DNA of 64,000 nucleotides. It comes from Acetobacter lambici (GTDB lineage: Bacteria > Pseudomonadota > Alphaproteobacteria > Acetobacterales > Acetobacteraceae). A program made the position numbers and the translations under genes. The stretch spans positions 1 to 64,000 of the forward strand of contig NZ_WOTD01000009.1 in assembly GCF_011516885.1 (NCBI RefSeq), given 5' to 3'. Below the pieces are notes generated by a model. The model was not told the origin of the DNA, ran no database searches, and saw nothing but the letters and a program-made list of their open reading frames with translations. Of this stretch, positions 18,862 to 27,765 are shown piece by piece (within the stretch, counting starts at the first letter, position 1; each line of letters opens with the position of its first letter).

Positions 18862-20013
18862 ATGTCGGGTTGCGCTGCCATGGTACGTCTTGTCATGCTC
18901 TCGGTCGGAGCGTTTATCTGGCTAGTGACGGAGGTTATGCCCATTGGGCTGCTGACCGATATTGCGCAGGGGCTGCAAGTTTCCCCCGCCAGAGTGGGGC
19001 TGCTGGTTACGGGTTACGCCTGGCTGGTGGCGTTGACCGCCATCCCCCTGACCCTGCTGACCTCTGGCGTGGACCGGCGGACCCTTGTTGCCAGCCTTCT
19101 GCTGCTGGCTGGCAGTGTGGATGTGGCCTGCGCCTTTGTGACCAATTATGCGGTCATGGCCGTGCTACGTGTGGTGCTGGCACTTGGGCATGGTATTTTC
19201 TGGTCGGTTATTGCGGGGGTTGCGGTTCGGCTGGCCCCGGACATTCCTGTGGCGCGGGCCACGGGCTGGGCCTTTACGGGGGTTGCCGTGGGGTTTGCGG
19301 GGGGTATTCCCCTTGTGTCCGCCATTGGGCAGTGGCTGGGCTGGCGTGCAGATTTTGCGACCTGTGGCGTTGGGGCGCTGGTGGTGTTTGCCGCAGCGCT
19401 GGTGCTGCTGCCCCCCATGCCCGCCCAGCGCAGGCACCTTGATCTGTGGCGTCTGCTCCGCCAGCCGGTTTTTGCTTATATTGCGGTGCTGACAATGCTG
19501 GTTATTACCGCGCATTTTACGGCGTACACCTACGTTATTCCGCTATTGCAGAGCATTCCGCACAGTCCTGAACAGCTTATTCCCGTTCTGCTGCTGGTTT
19601 ATGGTGTTGCGGGGATTGGCGGCAACTGGGTGGGGGCGCGTCTACCCTGCTCGGCTGGTCGCCTGATCGGTATGGCAACGGCGGCACTTGTTGCCAGCCA
19701 TGGGGTTATGGTGGCGGCGGGCTGGCTGCCCGGTCTGGTCTGGGTGGATATGGTCGTGTGGGGGATTGTGAGTGCGTTCATGAACATGGCGCCACAGAAC
19801 TACGCCATGGAACTGGCCCCCAACGAGCGTGAGGCCGCATGTTCGTTTAGTGTGACCGGCTTTAACGCGGGTATTGGTGCCGGGGCCTTGTGTGGTGGGG
19901 TGGTTCTGGGCTCGGCCGGGGCTTATGCGGTTCTGGCCTGGAGTGCGGGCATTGCCGTGCTGGCCCTGCTGGTGCTGGCGGCTGGGCGGTTTGTTGTCAG
20001 GCCTGCAAAATAA
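18862..20013 (+). CDS. MFS transporter (DHA1/sugar-efflux type)
   Basis: A 383-residue, twelve-helix major facilitator protein. The first helix reads VGAFIWLVTEVMPIGLLTDI, close to the AraJ/SotB group (xFxLVTTExxPIGLL), and the helix-4/5 region has RVVLALGHGIFWSVIAGVAVRL, also typical. Members of the group export sugars, arabinose or drugs. The C-half shows SFSVTGFNAGIGAGALCGG, again SotB-like. Start at 18862 or at the Met six codons later. It converges on the TonB receptor gene. Confidence 0.85.
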   Translation: MSGCAAMVRLVMLSVGAFIWLVTEVMPIGLLTDIAQGLQVSPARVGLLVTGYAWLVALTAIPLTLLTSGVDRRTLVASLLLLAGSVDVACAFVTNYAVMAVLRVVLALGHGIFWSVIAGVAVRLAPDIPVARATGWAFTGVAVGFAGGIPLVSAIGQWLGWRADFATCGVGALVVFAAALVLLPPMPAQRRHLDLWRLLRQPVFAYIAVLTMLVITAHFTAYTYVIPLLQSIPHSPEQLIPVLLLVYGVAGIGGNWVGARLPCSAGRLIGMATAALVASHGVMVAAGWLPGLVWVDMVVWGIVSAFMNMAPQNYAMELAPNEREAACSFSVTGFNAGIGAGALCGGVVLGSAGAYAVLAWSAGIAVLALLVLAAGRFVVRPAK

Positions 20014-20020
20014 GGGATGA

Positions 20021-20045
20021 GCGGGCAGGGTATGTCCCCGCCCGC
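20021..20045. terminator. Hairpin between MFS and TonB receptor genes
   Basis: A 10-bp stem with one A-C mismatch (GCGGGCAGGG / CCCCGCCCGC) and a 5-nt loop sits in the 41-bp gap between these convergent genes. It lacks a T tract, so terminator function is only likely from position. Confidence 0.4.
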
Positions 20046-20054
20046 CCCCGTGGT

Positions 20055-22307
20055 TTAAAACCCTTGTGAAATCCCGCACAGAATGGTCCGGCGCAGGCCG
20101 TATTGGGGCGCGCCCACACCAATGCCCGAGCCATCGCGCAGCATGTAGGTATGATCACCCAGATTGATCACATCCAGCCGCAGTTGCGTATCGCCCTGCC
20201 ATGCCTTGCCAAAGGTGTTGTGGATGGTCTGCACGGCGGAAAAATTGACGGTGGCGTAAGGCGTTAACGCAAGACCATTGGGTATGCCATTTGCCTCGTC
20301 ATCCGCGCGCAGGCCGCTGCCATACACCATGGTGGCAGACAGGCGCAGGGGAGCGCGGGTTTTGTGGAAGAACGTATAGGCAGCCCCAGCGGAGGCCGTC
20401 CAGCGCTGGTCGTGGTCCAGATGGACCCAGTGGTTGCTGATGTAATTGAGCTCTCCTTGATCAAAGTTGAACTGGGCACTGGTAATTTTTTTACCTATGG
20501 CGCGTGACCATGCAAAATTGCCGTAAAGGGAGAGGGGGCCACGGTCGTAGGAGGTGCTGACCTCATACCCGTTTACCTGCCCGTGGCGGTAGTTAAAGCC
20601 GCTCAGAATAATGGGGGCGCCAAACTGGCCCTCATCAATCAGGTTTTTGGCCAGTTTGTAGTAGGCGTCGAATGTTACATGCCAGCCGGGCAGAATGGTC
20701 TGGTCAAAACCCGCATCAAAATAGTGGTCGCGCTCGGCTCGGACCTTGCTGTTTGTGGTGGAGTTGGGAGCGGCTGTTGTGTTTGCAAGCTGGGTGAGCG
20801 AGGTGGTGCTGACAACCTCAAACGGTGGGGGCGTAAAGTAGCGCGAATACCCTGCATGCAAGGTGCCGCCGTGCCACGGTTTCCACACAACGTTCACGCG
20901 CGGGCTAAACTGGTGTTCGGCTGTGTATTCGCTCACACCATCAAAGCGCAGGCCGTAGTTTATGGTCAGGTTGCGCAGGGGTTGCCATTCGTCCTGTGCG
21001 TAAATGCCATAGACCATGCCTGTTTTGCCGCTTCCATCATGCAGGGTTACGGGCAGGTTGGTCTGGGTGTTGATGACGTTGGACGTTGTTTTGGAAACAT
21101 TGCGCTCCACAAAGGCCTGAAGGCCAAAGCGCACGGTGTGGTCGCGTGCTGCGTGCCATGTTACGTCATGTTGCGTGCCGGTGGAAAAAACCGACCGGGC
21201 CGCCTGCTGGGCATTGCCCAGATAGAGCAGATCCCCCACCGGGTCGGGGGAATAACGCAGGGAGCTGTACCGGGTAAATACGGAATCCTGTAGGCTGAAT
21301 GCACCAACTTCCTTTTGCAGGGCGAGCACTGCAAAGTCGGTAATCTGTTTTTGGTGCTCATTCAGGCTATCGCTGCTGGTTATGGAGCCTGCGGGGGGTG
21401 TGTAGCCGGATTGCCATGTTTGGCCCGGATTGTTGGGCAACTGATATTCCGCGTTGGAAATACCTGCAATCAGGCTTATGCGCGTGTCTTCATCCACTGT
21501 GTAACGGGTGTGACCCAAAAAGTGGTACTGGTTGCTCAGGTCATGCGGCGCGTTGAACGACCCTGTGGTGTTCTCAATGCCGACCCGGTCATGCACAAAG
21601 TCCGCCGTGGCAAAGAAATCCCACTTTCCCTTATGAAAACCATATTGCAGGGAAGGAAAAAAGTAATCCCGTGCCCCACCGTAAATAGACAGGTTACCCC
21701 CTGCATTGGTGGTGCCGTTTTTGGTGGTAATGTCCACCACAGCGGCCTGAAGGAACCCAAACTGGCTGGGTAGTGCCCCTGTGGTGAGGGACATGTTATC
21801 GGCAAAGCGTGTCATGAGTGCCTGACCAAACACATTCAGCCCTTCGGGGAGTTGCACGCCATCAAGGCGGAACTGTACCTCGTTATGGTCACCACGGACG
21901 TGAATCTGCCCATAACTGTCCTGTGCTACGCCGGGAGCTTGCAAAAGGACCTGATTAAGTGGTGCGTTATCCCCACCGGGAATGTTTTCCAGCGCCTGAC
22001 GGCTAAAGCGGTACACGCTGGCCCCCGTGGTGGGGGAAAGCTCGGAGCGGGCGCGGTCCAGATGCGCGGTCACAATAACCTGCTCTGCCTCATGCGTGGT
22101 GGTCTGGGGAATAACCTGCACGGTTTCCGTCCCTTTGCGCACCGGGGTTTTTGTGGCGGCTTTGGTGCTGGTGCTGGTGCTGGTGCTGGTTGGGGCTGTG
22201 ACCTGCGTGGTGGTCGTGGCCGTCTGGGCTGCTGCTGCATGGCCAGTTGCCAGCAGGCTGCTCAAAAAGGAAGAGCAGAGGAGAAGACCAGATGGTCGGT
22301 AGGTCAT
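20055..22307 (-). CDS. TonB-dependent outer-membrane receptor
   Basis: A 750-residue receptor for energised uptake across the outer membrane. Order: signal peptide (SSFLSSLLATGHAAAA), a Ser/Thr repeat linker, a plug domain (EQVIVTAHLDRARSEL; NQVLLQAPGVAQDSYGQIHVRGDH; FRLDGVQLPEG), then a 22-strand-type barrel with NGTTNAGG and an aromatic-rich end. No STN signalling domain is present. The ATG at 22307 opens the signal peptide; an upstream Met at 22349 is less likely. A Zur-box-like palindrome lies 51-63 bp upstream, hinting at zinc control, but the barrel has no clear His-rich loop, so the ligand is open. Confidence 0.9.
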   Translation of the reverse strand: MTYRPSGLLLCSSFLSSLLATGHAAAAQTATTTTQVTAPTSTSTSTSTKAATKTPVRKGTETVQVIPQTTTHEAEQVIVTAHLDRARSELSPTTGASVYRFSRQALENIPGGDNAPLNQVLLQAPGVAQDSYGQIHVRGDHNEVQFRLDGVQLPEGLNVFGQALMTRFADNMSLTTGALPSQFGFLQAAVVDITTKNGTTNAGGNLSIYGGARDYFFPSLQYGFHKGKWDFFATADFVHDRVGIENTTGSFNAPHDLSNQYHFLGHTRYTVDEDTRISLIAGISNAEYQLPNNPGQTWQSGYTPPAGSITSSDSLNEHQKQITDFAVLALQKEVGAFSLQDSVFTRYSSLRYSPDPVGDLLYLGNAQQAARSVFSTGTQHDVTWHAARDHTVRFGLQAFVERNVSKTTSNVINTQTNLPVTLHDGSGKTGMVYGIYAQDEWQPLRNLTINYGLRFDGVSEYTAEHQFSPRVNVVWKPWHGGTLHAGYSRYFTPPPFEVVSTTSLTQLANTTAAPNSTTNSKVRAERDHYFDAGFDQTILPGWHVTFDAYYKLAKNLIDEGQFGAPIILSGFNYRHGQVNGYEVSTSYDRGPLSLYGNFAWSRAIGKKITSAQFNFDQGELNYISNHWVHLDHDQRWTASAGAAYTFFHKTRAPLRLSATMVYGSGLRADDEANGIPNGLALTPYATVNFSAVQTIHNTFGKAWQGDTQLRLDVINLGDHTYMLRDGSGIGVGAPQYGLRRTILCGISQGF
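22164..22187. repeat. Hexanucleotide repeat inside the TonB receptor gene
   Basis: GGTGCT is repeated four times, encoding on the minus strand a Ser-Thr dipeptide run in the linker between signal peptide and plug. The six-base period keeps frame. Confidence 0.9.
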
Positions 22308-22357
22308 AATTGCATGCCGCCTGAATTGGAGTTGAGCCAAGGGCCGCATAGCTATTG

Positions 22358-22370
22358 GTTATATTATAAC
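22358..22370 (-). promoter_or_regulatory. Zur-box-like palindrome upstream of the TonB receptor
   Basis: On the receptor's strand the site reads ATGTTATAATATAACC. It matches the core ATGTTATANTATAAC of the proteobacterial zinc-uptake regulator box; the arms GTTATA/TATAAC are perfect. It contains TATAAT, so it may overlap the -10 element, which would suit a repressor. No good -35 was found. The zinc role is inference from the motif alone. Confidence 0.45.
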
Positions 22371-22415
22371 ATAACAATCAAATTATGGACGTTGCCATAA
22401 TCCGGCAAGCTGTCT

Positions 22416-22431
22416 GTTGCATTTGTGCAAC
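22416..22431. promoter_or_regulatory. Perfect palindrome GTTGCA-N4-TGCAAC
   Basis: A 6-4-6 inverted repeat lies 110 bp upstream of the TonB receptor start and 45 bp upstream of the Zur-like site. It could be a second operator; the regulator is unknown. Confidence 0.35.
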
Positions 22432-22483
22432 GCATGGCAGGGTGGCCAAAAGAGCGGGCTCACAGGCAAGGCCCAAATGCAAA

Positions 22484-22517
22484 CACCTCCCCCCGGTATT
22501 GCCGGTAAAGGGAGGTG
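22484..22517 (-). terminator. Two-tier hairpin downstream of the SDR gene
   Basis: An 8-bp outer stem (CACCTCCC / GGGAGGTG) encloses an inner CCGG/CCGG stem. It lies 28 bp beyond the SDR stop codon; on the minus strand it is followed by TTTGCATTT, a weak T-rich tail. Confidence 0.45.
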
Positions 22518-22544
22518 CCTGCAAAAAAAACCTGTAAAATCGGA

Positions 22545-23318
22545 TTATTTTGTGGTGTAGCCACCATTGACCAGAATGGTCTGCCCGGTCATCCACCAGC
22601 CATCGGACACCATAAAGCGCACATGCGGCACAATGTCCTCCACATCTGTCAGCCCTGTGTGACTGAAGGAGGAAAGAGCTGCCGCCGTCTTGTGGTAAGC
22701 CACGGCTTCGGGTGCTTCCTGCCCATAAAAGAACGGCGTGTCCATGGGGCCGGGACCAATGGCGTTGACCGAAATGCCGCGTGCGCCCAGTTCCTTGGAG
22801 GCTGCGCGTGTAAAGTGTTCAACGGCTGCCTTGGAGCCAGCATAGGTGCTGTAGAACGGGGTGTATGCCCCCAGCAGGGAGGTGACAATGCTCAGGAGCT
22901 TGCCGTTGTCGTTCAGGTGTTTTCCGGCTTCGCGGATAAACTGGAACGCCACTTTTGTATTAACGGCAAACATGGCGTCAAACTCTTCGTCCGTGGTGTC
23001 GGCTATGGGTTTTTTAAGCACCTTGCCCACGGTGTTAATGGCAATGTCTAAACCCTCGGTAGCCTCTACAGTTTTTTCAAATAGTTCGGCTATGGATCCG
23101 GGTTGAGTCAGGTCTGCCTGAATGGCGAGTGCATGTGAGCCCACAGTCCGCACGGCCTTGAGAGTGGCCTGCGCATCGGCCTCGCCAGCCGGGCTATGGT
23201 AATGAATAATAATTGTTTTGGCGCCCTGCCGGGCGAGGTCACAGGCGATCATTCCGCCAAGGTTTTTGGCCCCGCCTGTAATAAGCACGGTTTTTCCTGC
23301 AATGCTGTGTGTGGTCAT
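22545..23318 (-). CDS. SDR family oxidoreductase
   Basis: A 257-residue classical short-chain dehydrogenase/reductase. The cofactor loop is TGGAKNLGG (a TGxxxxxG variant), with NTVGK at the NNAG position. The catalytic Ser (LLSIVTSLLG) and Tyr/Lys (YAGSK) are present, and the C-terminal pattern GPGPMDTPFF and ILVNGGYTT is typical. Reduction of a small carbonyl compound is likely but the substrate is unknown. The ATG at 23318 is preceded by AAGGCGAG and begins the conserved region; a longer frame exists to 23375. It is divergent from a LysR gene with a palindrome between, so that regulator probably controls it. Confidence 0.88.
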   Translation of the reverse strand: MTTHSIAGKTVLITGGAKNLGGMIACDLARQGAKTIIIHYHSPAGEADAQATLKAVRTVGSHALAIQADLTQPGSIAELFEKTVEATEGLDIAINTVGKVLKKPIADTTDEEFDAMFAVNTKVAFQFIREAGKHLNDNGKLLSIVTSLLGAYTPFYSTYAGSKAAVEHFTRAASKELGARGISVNAIGPGPMDTPFFYGQEAPEAVAYHKTAAALSSFSHTGLTDVEDIVPHVRFMVSDGWWMTGQTILVNGGYTTK

Positions 23319-23363
23319 ATCTGTCTCGCCTTGTATTGGGGCAAATAGGTGTAGGCCTGTCTT

Positions 23364-23379
23364 TACTGTCTGCACAGTA
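23364..23379. promoter_or_regulatory. Candidate LysR operator between SDR and LysR genes
   Basis: TACTGT-CTGC-ACAGTA is a perfect 6-4-6 inverted repeat in the 143-bp divergent spacer, the usual place for a LysR-type regulator to bind. Confidence 0.5.
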
Positions 23380-23461
23380 TCATCGCCAAAAATGCAATAA
23401 AGCTCTCATATATGATAAGACCTGTCAGACTTTGCGAACAATATTGGATAAGGGCGGGCCA

Positions 23462-24367
23462 ATGGACCGTATAGATCAGTGCCGCATATTCGCGCGGGTG
23501 GTGGAGACGGGCAGCTTTACCCGTGCGGCGGAAACACTGGGCCAGCCACGCTCCACCGTATCCACCGCCGTGCAGGCGCTGGAGGCGCGCGTGGGGGCTA
23601 GGCTTTTGGCCCGCACCACCCGCTCGGTTACCCCAACGCCGGATGGGCATGCGTTTTACGAGTATTGTGTAAGGCTGGTGGCGGATATGGACGAGGCGGA
23701 GGACCTGTTCCGCCGCGAGCGCGGGCATGTGCGCGGGGTGCTGCGGGTTAACCTGCCTGCCCGAATTGGCCGCCTGATTGTGGCCCCGGCCCTGCCGGAG
23801 TTTGTAGCCGCCCATCCGGGCATACAGCTGGAGATGGGGGTAACGGACAGACCGGTCAACCTAACGGAGGAAGGGCTGGACTGCGTGCTAAGGGTTGGCA
23901 CGCTGCACGATTCAGGGCTGATCGCACGGCGTATGGGGTGGATGACCCTGCTCAACGTGGCAAGTCCGGCCTACCTTGCCCGCCACGGCATACCCCAGAC
24001 TCCGGCTGATCTGGCGCATGATGGGCATGTGGCCGTGCGCTACATGTCCCCCGCCAACGGGCGGGTGGAGGCATGGGAGTGGGAGGAGGACGAGCAACTC
24101 CATACGCTGGACCTGCCCGGCCCTGTTACGGTCAACAGTGCGGAAACACAGATCGCCTGCTGTCTGGCGGGGCTGGGGCTTATTCAGGTACCGGGGTATG
24201 ATGTGCGCCCCCTTGTGCAGAGCGGGCAGTTATGTGTGGTCCTGCCCCAGTGGTGCGCGCCCGCCATGCCGGTCAGTCTTTTATACCCCCACAGGCGGCA
24301 TCTCTCCTCCCGCCTGCAGGTGTTCGCGGGTTGGCTGGAAGGGCTTTTGACCCCCCATCTGCGCTAA
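23462..24367 (+). CDS. LysR-family transcriptional regulator
   Basis: A 301-residue regulator. The N-terminal winged helix reads RIFARVVETGSFTRAAETLG, then STVSTAVQALEARVG, and a linker helix leads to a periplasmic-binding-like effector domain (GVLRVNLPARIGRLIVAPALPEF ... split by conserved 'GLDCVLRVG'). Start at 23462 is the Met that opens the HTH; the frame continues upstream without support. It most resembles the CrgA-like subgroup. By position it regulates the divergent SDR gene and itself. Confidence 0.9.
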   Translation: MDRIDQCRIFARVVETGSFTRAAETLGQPRSTVSTAVQALEARVGARLLARTTRSVTPTPDGHAFYEYCVRLVADMDEAEDLFRRERGHVRGVLRVNLPARIGRLIVAPALPEFVAAHPGIQLEMGVTDRPVNLTEEGLDCVLRVGTLHDSGLIARRMGWMTLLNVASPAYLARHGIPQTPADLAHDGHVAVRYMSPANGRVEAWEWEEDEQLHTLDLPGPVTVNSAETQIACCLAGLGLIQVPGYDVRPLVQSGQLCVVLPQWCAPAMPVSLLYPHRRHLSSRLQVFAGWLEGLLTPHLR

Positions 24368-24393
24368 TCTGCCCCTGCGCGCGGCATGTGGCC

Positions 24394-24996
24394 TTATGGC
24401 ATGCGGGGGATAATAACCGGGTTGGTGGAATTGGGGGCCGGGTTAAGCTGGACCGTGCCAGACTGGGAGGAATAGGTGGAGCCGGGCGACTGGTTGGGAC
24501 CGTTGGGCTCATGGAAGGCGGAAACCGGGCCAAACAGCAGGCTGCCGGTGTTTTTGTTCATTGTGCCTTCAGGCTGGCGGGAGCAGCCGCGGGTAATAAT
24601 GGAGCAGATCCCGTCCGTGCCAATCAGTTCATCATTGTTGCCGGTGTAATGCACGTCGGCCACCCGGTCGTGGTCCAGCCGGATCACGGCAGAGCAGGTG
24701 GTGCCCCCACCGCCACCAAGCTGGCCCACGGTTGTCATAATATCCCCAATGGGAATAAGCGTGGAGCCGCCGTAGCTGGGCTGCGGCTGTGTGCCATTAT
24801 AGACAAAAATCTGGGTGGTATCGTTCACCTGTTTGGTGGCAGACGGCAGACCGGCGCAGGCTTGCAGGTCGTATGATGTCATGCCGATCATGGTGACCTG
24901 CGCCTTATGCGCTGCGCGCGAGTCAAAATAGCCGCATCCGCTCAACCCCAAAGAGAGGGAGGAAACAGCAAGGATGCTAAAAAGACGACAGTTCAT
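24394..24996 (-). CDS. Predicted lipoprotein, paralogue of the 57.3-kb gene
   Basis: A 200-residue lipoprotein with a clear lipobox (LGLSGC) after a short hydrophobic signal, so it should be acylated at Cys and anchored in the envelope. After the lipobox: GYFDSRAAHKAQVTMIGMTS, DLQACAGLP, STLIPIGD, CSAVIRLD, VADVHYTGNNDELIGTDGICS and LLFGPVSAFH. The same blocks in the same order occur in the protein at 57270-57899, so they are paralogues. DLxACxGxP resembles the small lipoprotein OmlA/SmpA-like 'lxGxP' turn. Function is unknown. The Met at 24996 was chosen because it opens the signal. Confidence 0.8.
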   Translation of the reverse strand: MNCRLFSILAVSSLSLGLSGCGYFDSRAAHKAQVTMIGMTSYDLQACAGLPSATKQVNDTTQIFVYNGTQPQPSYGGSTLIPIGDIMTTVGQLGGGGGTTCSAVIRLDHDRVADVHYTGNNDELIGTDGICSIITRGCSRQPEGTMNKNTGSLLFGPVSAFHEPNGPNQSPGSTYSSQSGTVQLNPAPNSTNPVIIPRMP

Positions 24997-25389
24997 GTAA
25001 CGGAATATCCCAACAGCCAGACCTGGCGCATGCCTCCGCACGGCATACCTTCCGCTATAAGCCTACTGTGTTCTGTGCGCAGGATGCAAGGCGCAAACCA
25101 AGTGTAAAATATATCCTAACCAGTAAAGTGTGCGGTTGCCGCCATTATAAATCGGGCGTGGGCCAGATCATCCTTGTGGGGTTTGTTGCAAATAAATGCG
25201 TCCATCCCGGTCTTGCCTTCCGTGTTATATGCTTTCATCATAGTGTATATGGCTACATGGGCATGGCATCTGTTTCGGATGTAAAAATTACAAGTGCTGT
25301 CTGCCTGTCTGCCTGTTGCAAACACTGTTTTTAATATTGGGTGTGCCAGCCACACCGCTTTTGGCCCCTGTAAGGGAGAACTGCCGGTT
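24997..25389. other. Divergent intergenic region
   Basis: A 393-bp spacer between the lipoprotein and the DUF4142 gene. No gene is supported. It contains a short direct repetition of CTGTCTGC near 25297 and AT-rich stretches (TATAAA near 25145), but no convincing promoter pair was identified. Confidence 0.45.
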
Positions 25390-25941
25390 ATGTCGTTCCT
25401 GTTCCGCCATAAGGCGCGTGCGCTCTCTCCCCTCATGCTCATGCTGGTCGGGCTTGGCGGGTGTGCCTATATTACGCCCGAACAGCCTGCGGCTCCGCCC
25501 TTGCCCGCATTGGCAAAACCCGCCCCGTTCAGTGCGGCGGATGCCGTGTTTGTGCAAAAGCTCAACGCCTTGGACCTGACCCAGATTGCCGCGGCCAACG
25601 CCGCCAGAACCCATGCCGCGCGGAGCGATATTGCTGTGCTGGGTGAAACCATAGCCAAGGATCTGACTGCCATGCAGACCCGGCTCGCCAAGGTTGCCAC
25701 CGCCCATGGCCTGACCCTGCCAGCCCAGCCCCTGCCTGCCGAGCAAAAGCAGATTGATCGTTTGCAGCACTGGCAGGGTGCAGCGTTTGACAAACGCTAT
25801 ATCCGCTACTTTGCTGCTGCGCATGCTAAAATCAAGCCGGTGCTTGCCAGCCTGATCGCCACATCCAAAAATCCTGATCTGGTCACAATTGCGCGGGACG
25901 TGCAGACCAGATTGGCTGATTATCAGACTGTTATGCACTAA
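25390..25941 (+). CDS. DUF4142 family lipoprotein
   Basis: A 183-residue exported protein. The signal ends in a lipobox-like LVGLGGC at about residue 25. The mature part is alpha-helical and matches the DUF4142 plan: FVQKLNALDLTQIAAANAA, then DIAVLGETIAKDLTAMQTRL, and a last helix pair (AAHAKIKPVLASLIATS). The fold is ferritin-like; function is unknown although many members are stress-induced. The ATG at 25390 has a GGGAGAA ribosome site and starts the signal, while the frame stays open to 25294. Confidence 0.83.
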   Translation: MSFLFRHKARALSPLMLMLVGLGGCAYITPEQPAAPPLPALAKPAPFSAADAVFVQKLNALDLTQIAAANAARTHAARSDIAVLGETIAKDLTAMQTRLAKVATAHGLTLPAQPLPAEQKQIDRLQHWQGAAFDKRYIRYFAAAHAKIKPVLASLIATSKNPDLVTIARDVQTRLADYQTVMH

Positions 25942-26038
25942 GCACAGCGGCGCGCGCCAGACGCATGCAGCCCTTTATGTGGCTTCAAGTTGATAATTGC
26001 TTGCACAAAAACATGAAGCCCCGCAAAGGGCATGCACC

Positions 26039-27738
26039 ATGCTGACAATCGAAATCATTCTGCTGCTGCTCCTGCTGACTGCCGTCAGCAGCCTGCTCAC
26101 CCTGCGGTTCCGCCAGAAGGTGCCGCAACCTGTTATTCTGATTGCGCTGGGCGTGGGGGCCGGGCTTGCGGGCATGAATGTACGCCTGCACCCCGAACTG
26201 TTCATGTTCGTGTTTTTGCCCCCTCTTCTGTTCGCGGATGCATTTCGTATGCCGCTGCGCGAATTCGGGCAGTTGCGTGGGCCAATCCTGTTTTTGGCTT
26301 TTGGGCTGGTGGTGCTCAGCACCCTGCTGTGCGGATACGCCATTCACTGGATTCTGCCGGTTTTAACCCTGCCGGTCTGTTTTACGCTGGCGGCGGCCCT
26401 TTCCCCCACGGATACGGTTGCCGTGTCCAGCCTGATCAAGGGCAGGCGCGTCCCCACAAGGCTGTTGCAGCTTCTGTCGGGCGAGGCGCTGTTTAACGAT
26501 GCATCGGGTCTTGTCTGCTTCCGCTTTGCCATGGCGGATGCGCTTACGGGTGAGTTCTCCTACCAGCAGGCATTTGGCACATTCATGCTGGTGGCGTGCG
26601 GGGGGCTGGCCATTGGCGCCGTGGTGGCGCATGGGTGGCCGCGCGACTGAACAAGATGCTCACCCGCTCAGGGTATGATGAGACACAGTCCCAGATCGTG
26701 CTGGTACTTTTGCTGCCGTTCTTGATGTATGCTCTGGCTGAGGCTGTGGGGTGCTCGGGCATTCTGGCCGCCGTTGCGGGCTGCATGGTGGTCAAGCTCT
26801 CGGGCATTATCGAGGATGCTTCCACCACCACGCGCCTGCAATCGACCACGGTGTGGACCATGGTCAGCTATGTTTTTAATGCGCTGATCTTCCTGTTTTT
26901 AGGGCTGCAACTGCCCAGCCTGCTGCAAAGTGCGCATAGTCTGGTGCTGGCGCGGCATGTGGGCATGTGGCGGCTTGGCCTGCTGGTGGTGGAAATTTAC
27001 GGCATTATGCTGGTCATGCGCTTTGTGGGCATCTGGCTGTCCATTGCCTGCCGCTGGGCTTCGGCGCGGATCAACCACATACCGTTTGACCCTACGGGGC
27101 TTGCGGCCAGCCTGCTGCTGACCTTTGCTGGCGTGCGCGGCGCGGTTACGCTGGCAGCGGTGCTGTCCCTGCCAACGGGGGAGGATGGTACCATGTCTTT
27201 CCCCACGCGTGAGCCTGTGGTGGTGATCGCGGCGGGGGTGATTGTCCTCTCCCTGCTTGTTGCCAGCGTGATTATTCCTTTGTGCCTTAAGTTCATCCCT
27301 GCCGAACTGGTGGACAAAAGCGCGCAGGAGGAAAACATGGCCCGCCAGAAGCTGCTGCGCGCAGCCCTTGACCTGCTGCACAAGGCGGAAACCGTGCCCG
27401 CCATAGAAACCCCGCCCGAAACCGAGGAGGAAAAGGCCGCACTGGAGGCCGCCCGGCTGGAGGTGATCGACCGCCTGACCAAGCTCTACCAGAGCCGTCT
27501 GGAGCAGGAGGATGCAACCCCGCGCATTACGCAGGCGGACCGGCGGAACGCCATAAGGCATTCACGCATGGAACTGGCCCTGCGCCTGCAAATCCTGCGT
27601 GCGGAGCGCCAGACCATGCGCGAACTGGTCGCCCAGCAGGAAATTAATGACCAGACGGAATGGAAACTTCAGGAAGAACTGGATTACGAGGAAGAAGTTA
27701 TCCACGCTCTTGCCCAGCGCCTCCCGCGGGAGGTCTGA
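26039..27738 (+). pseudogene. CPA1 Na+/H+ antiporter split by a one-base frameshift
   Basis: Two overlapping frames encode the two parts of one antiporter. Part one (26039-26650) has helices 1-6 with LSPTDTVAVSSLIKG and the motif SGEALFNDASGLVCFRFA. Part two continues in the -1 frame to 27738 with VAGCMVVKLSG, FNALIFLFLGLQLP, GVRGAVTLAAVLSLP and a coiled C-terminal tail. Adding one G to the GGG at 26633-26635 joins them as AIGAVVAHG-VAARLNKML and gives a normal 566-residue protein. The gap is therefore a single-base deletion or a sequencing error; a G-run of six at 26600-26605 is another possible site. Intact homologues exchange Na+ or K+ for H+. Confidence 0.85.
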
Positions 27739-27765
27739 GCTAACCCCGGCCCCGGCAGAGCCCGC

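Noticed and set aside
22308-22544. Cobalamin or other riboswitch before the TonB receptor
   Set aside because: The leader was read on the minus strand for B12-box and similar conserved elements; only short palindromes were found.
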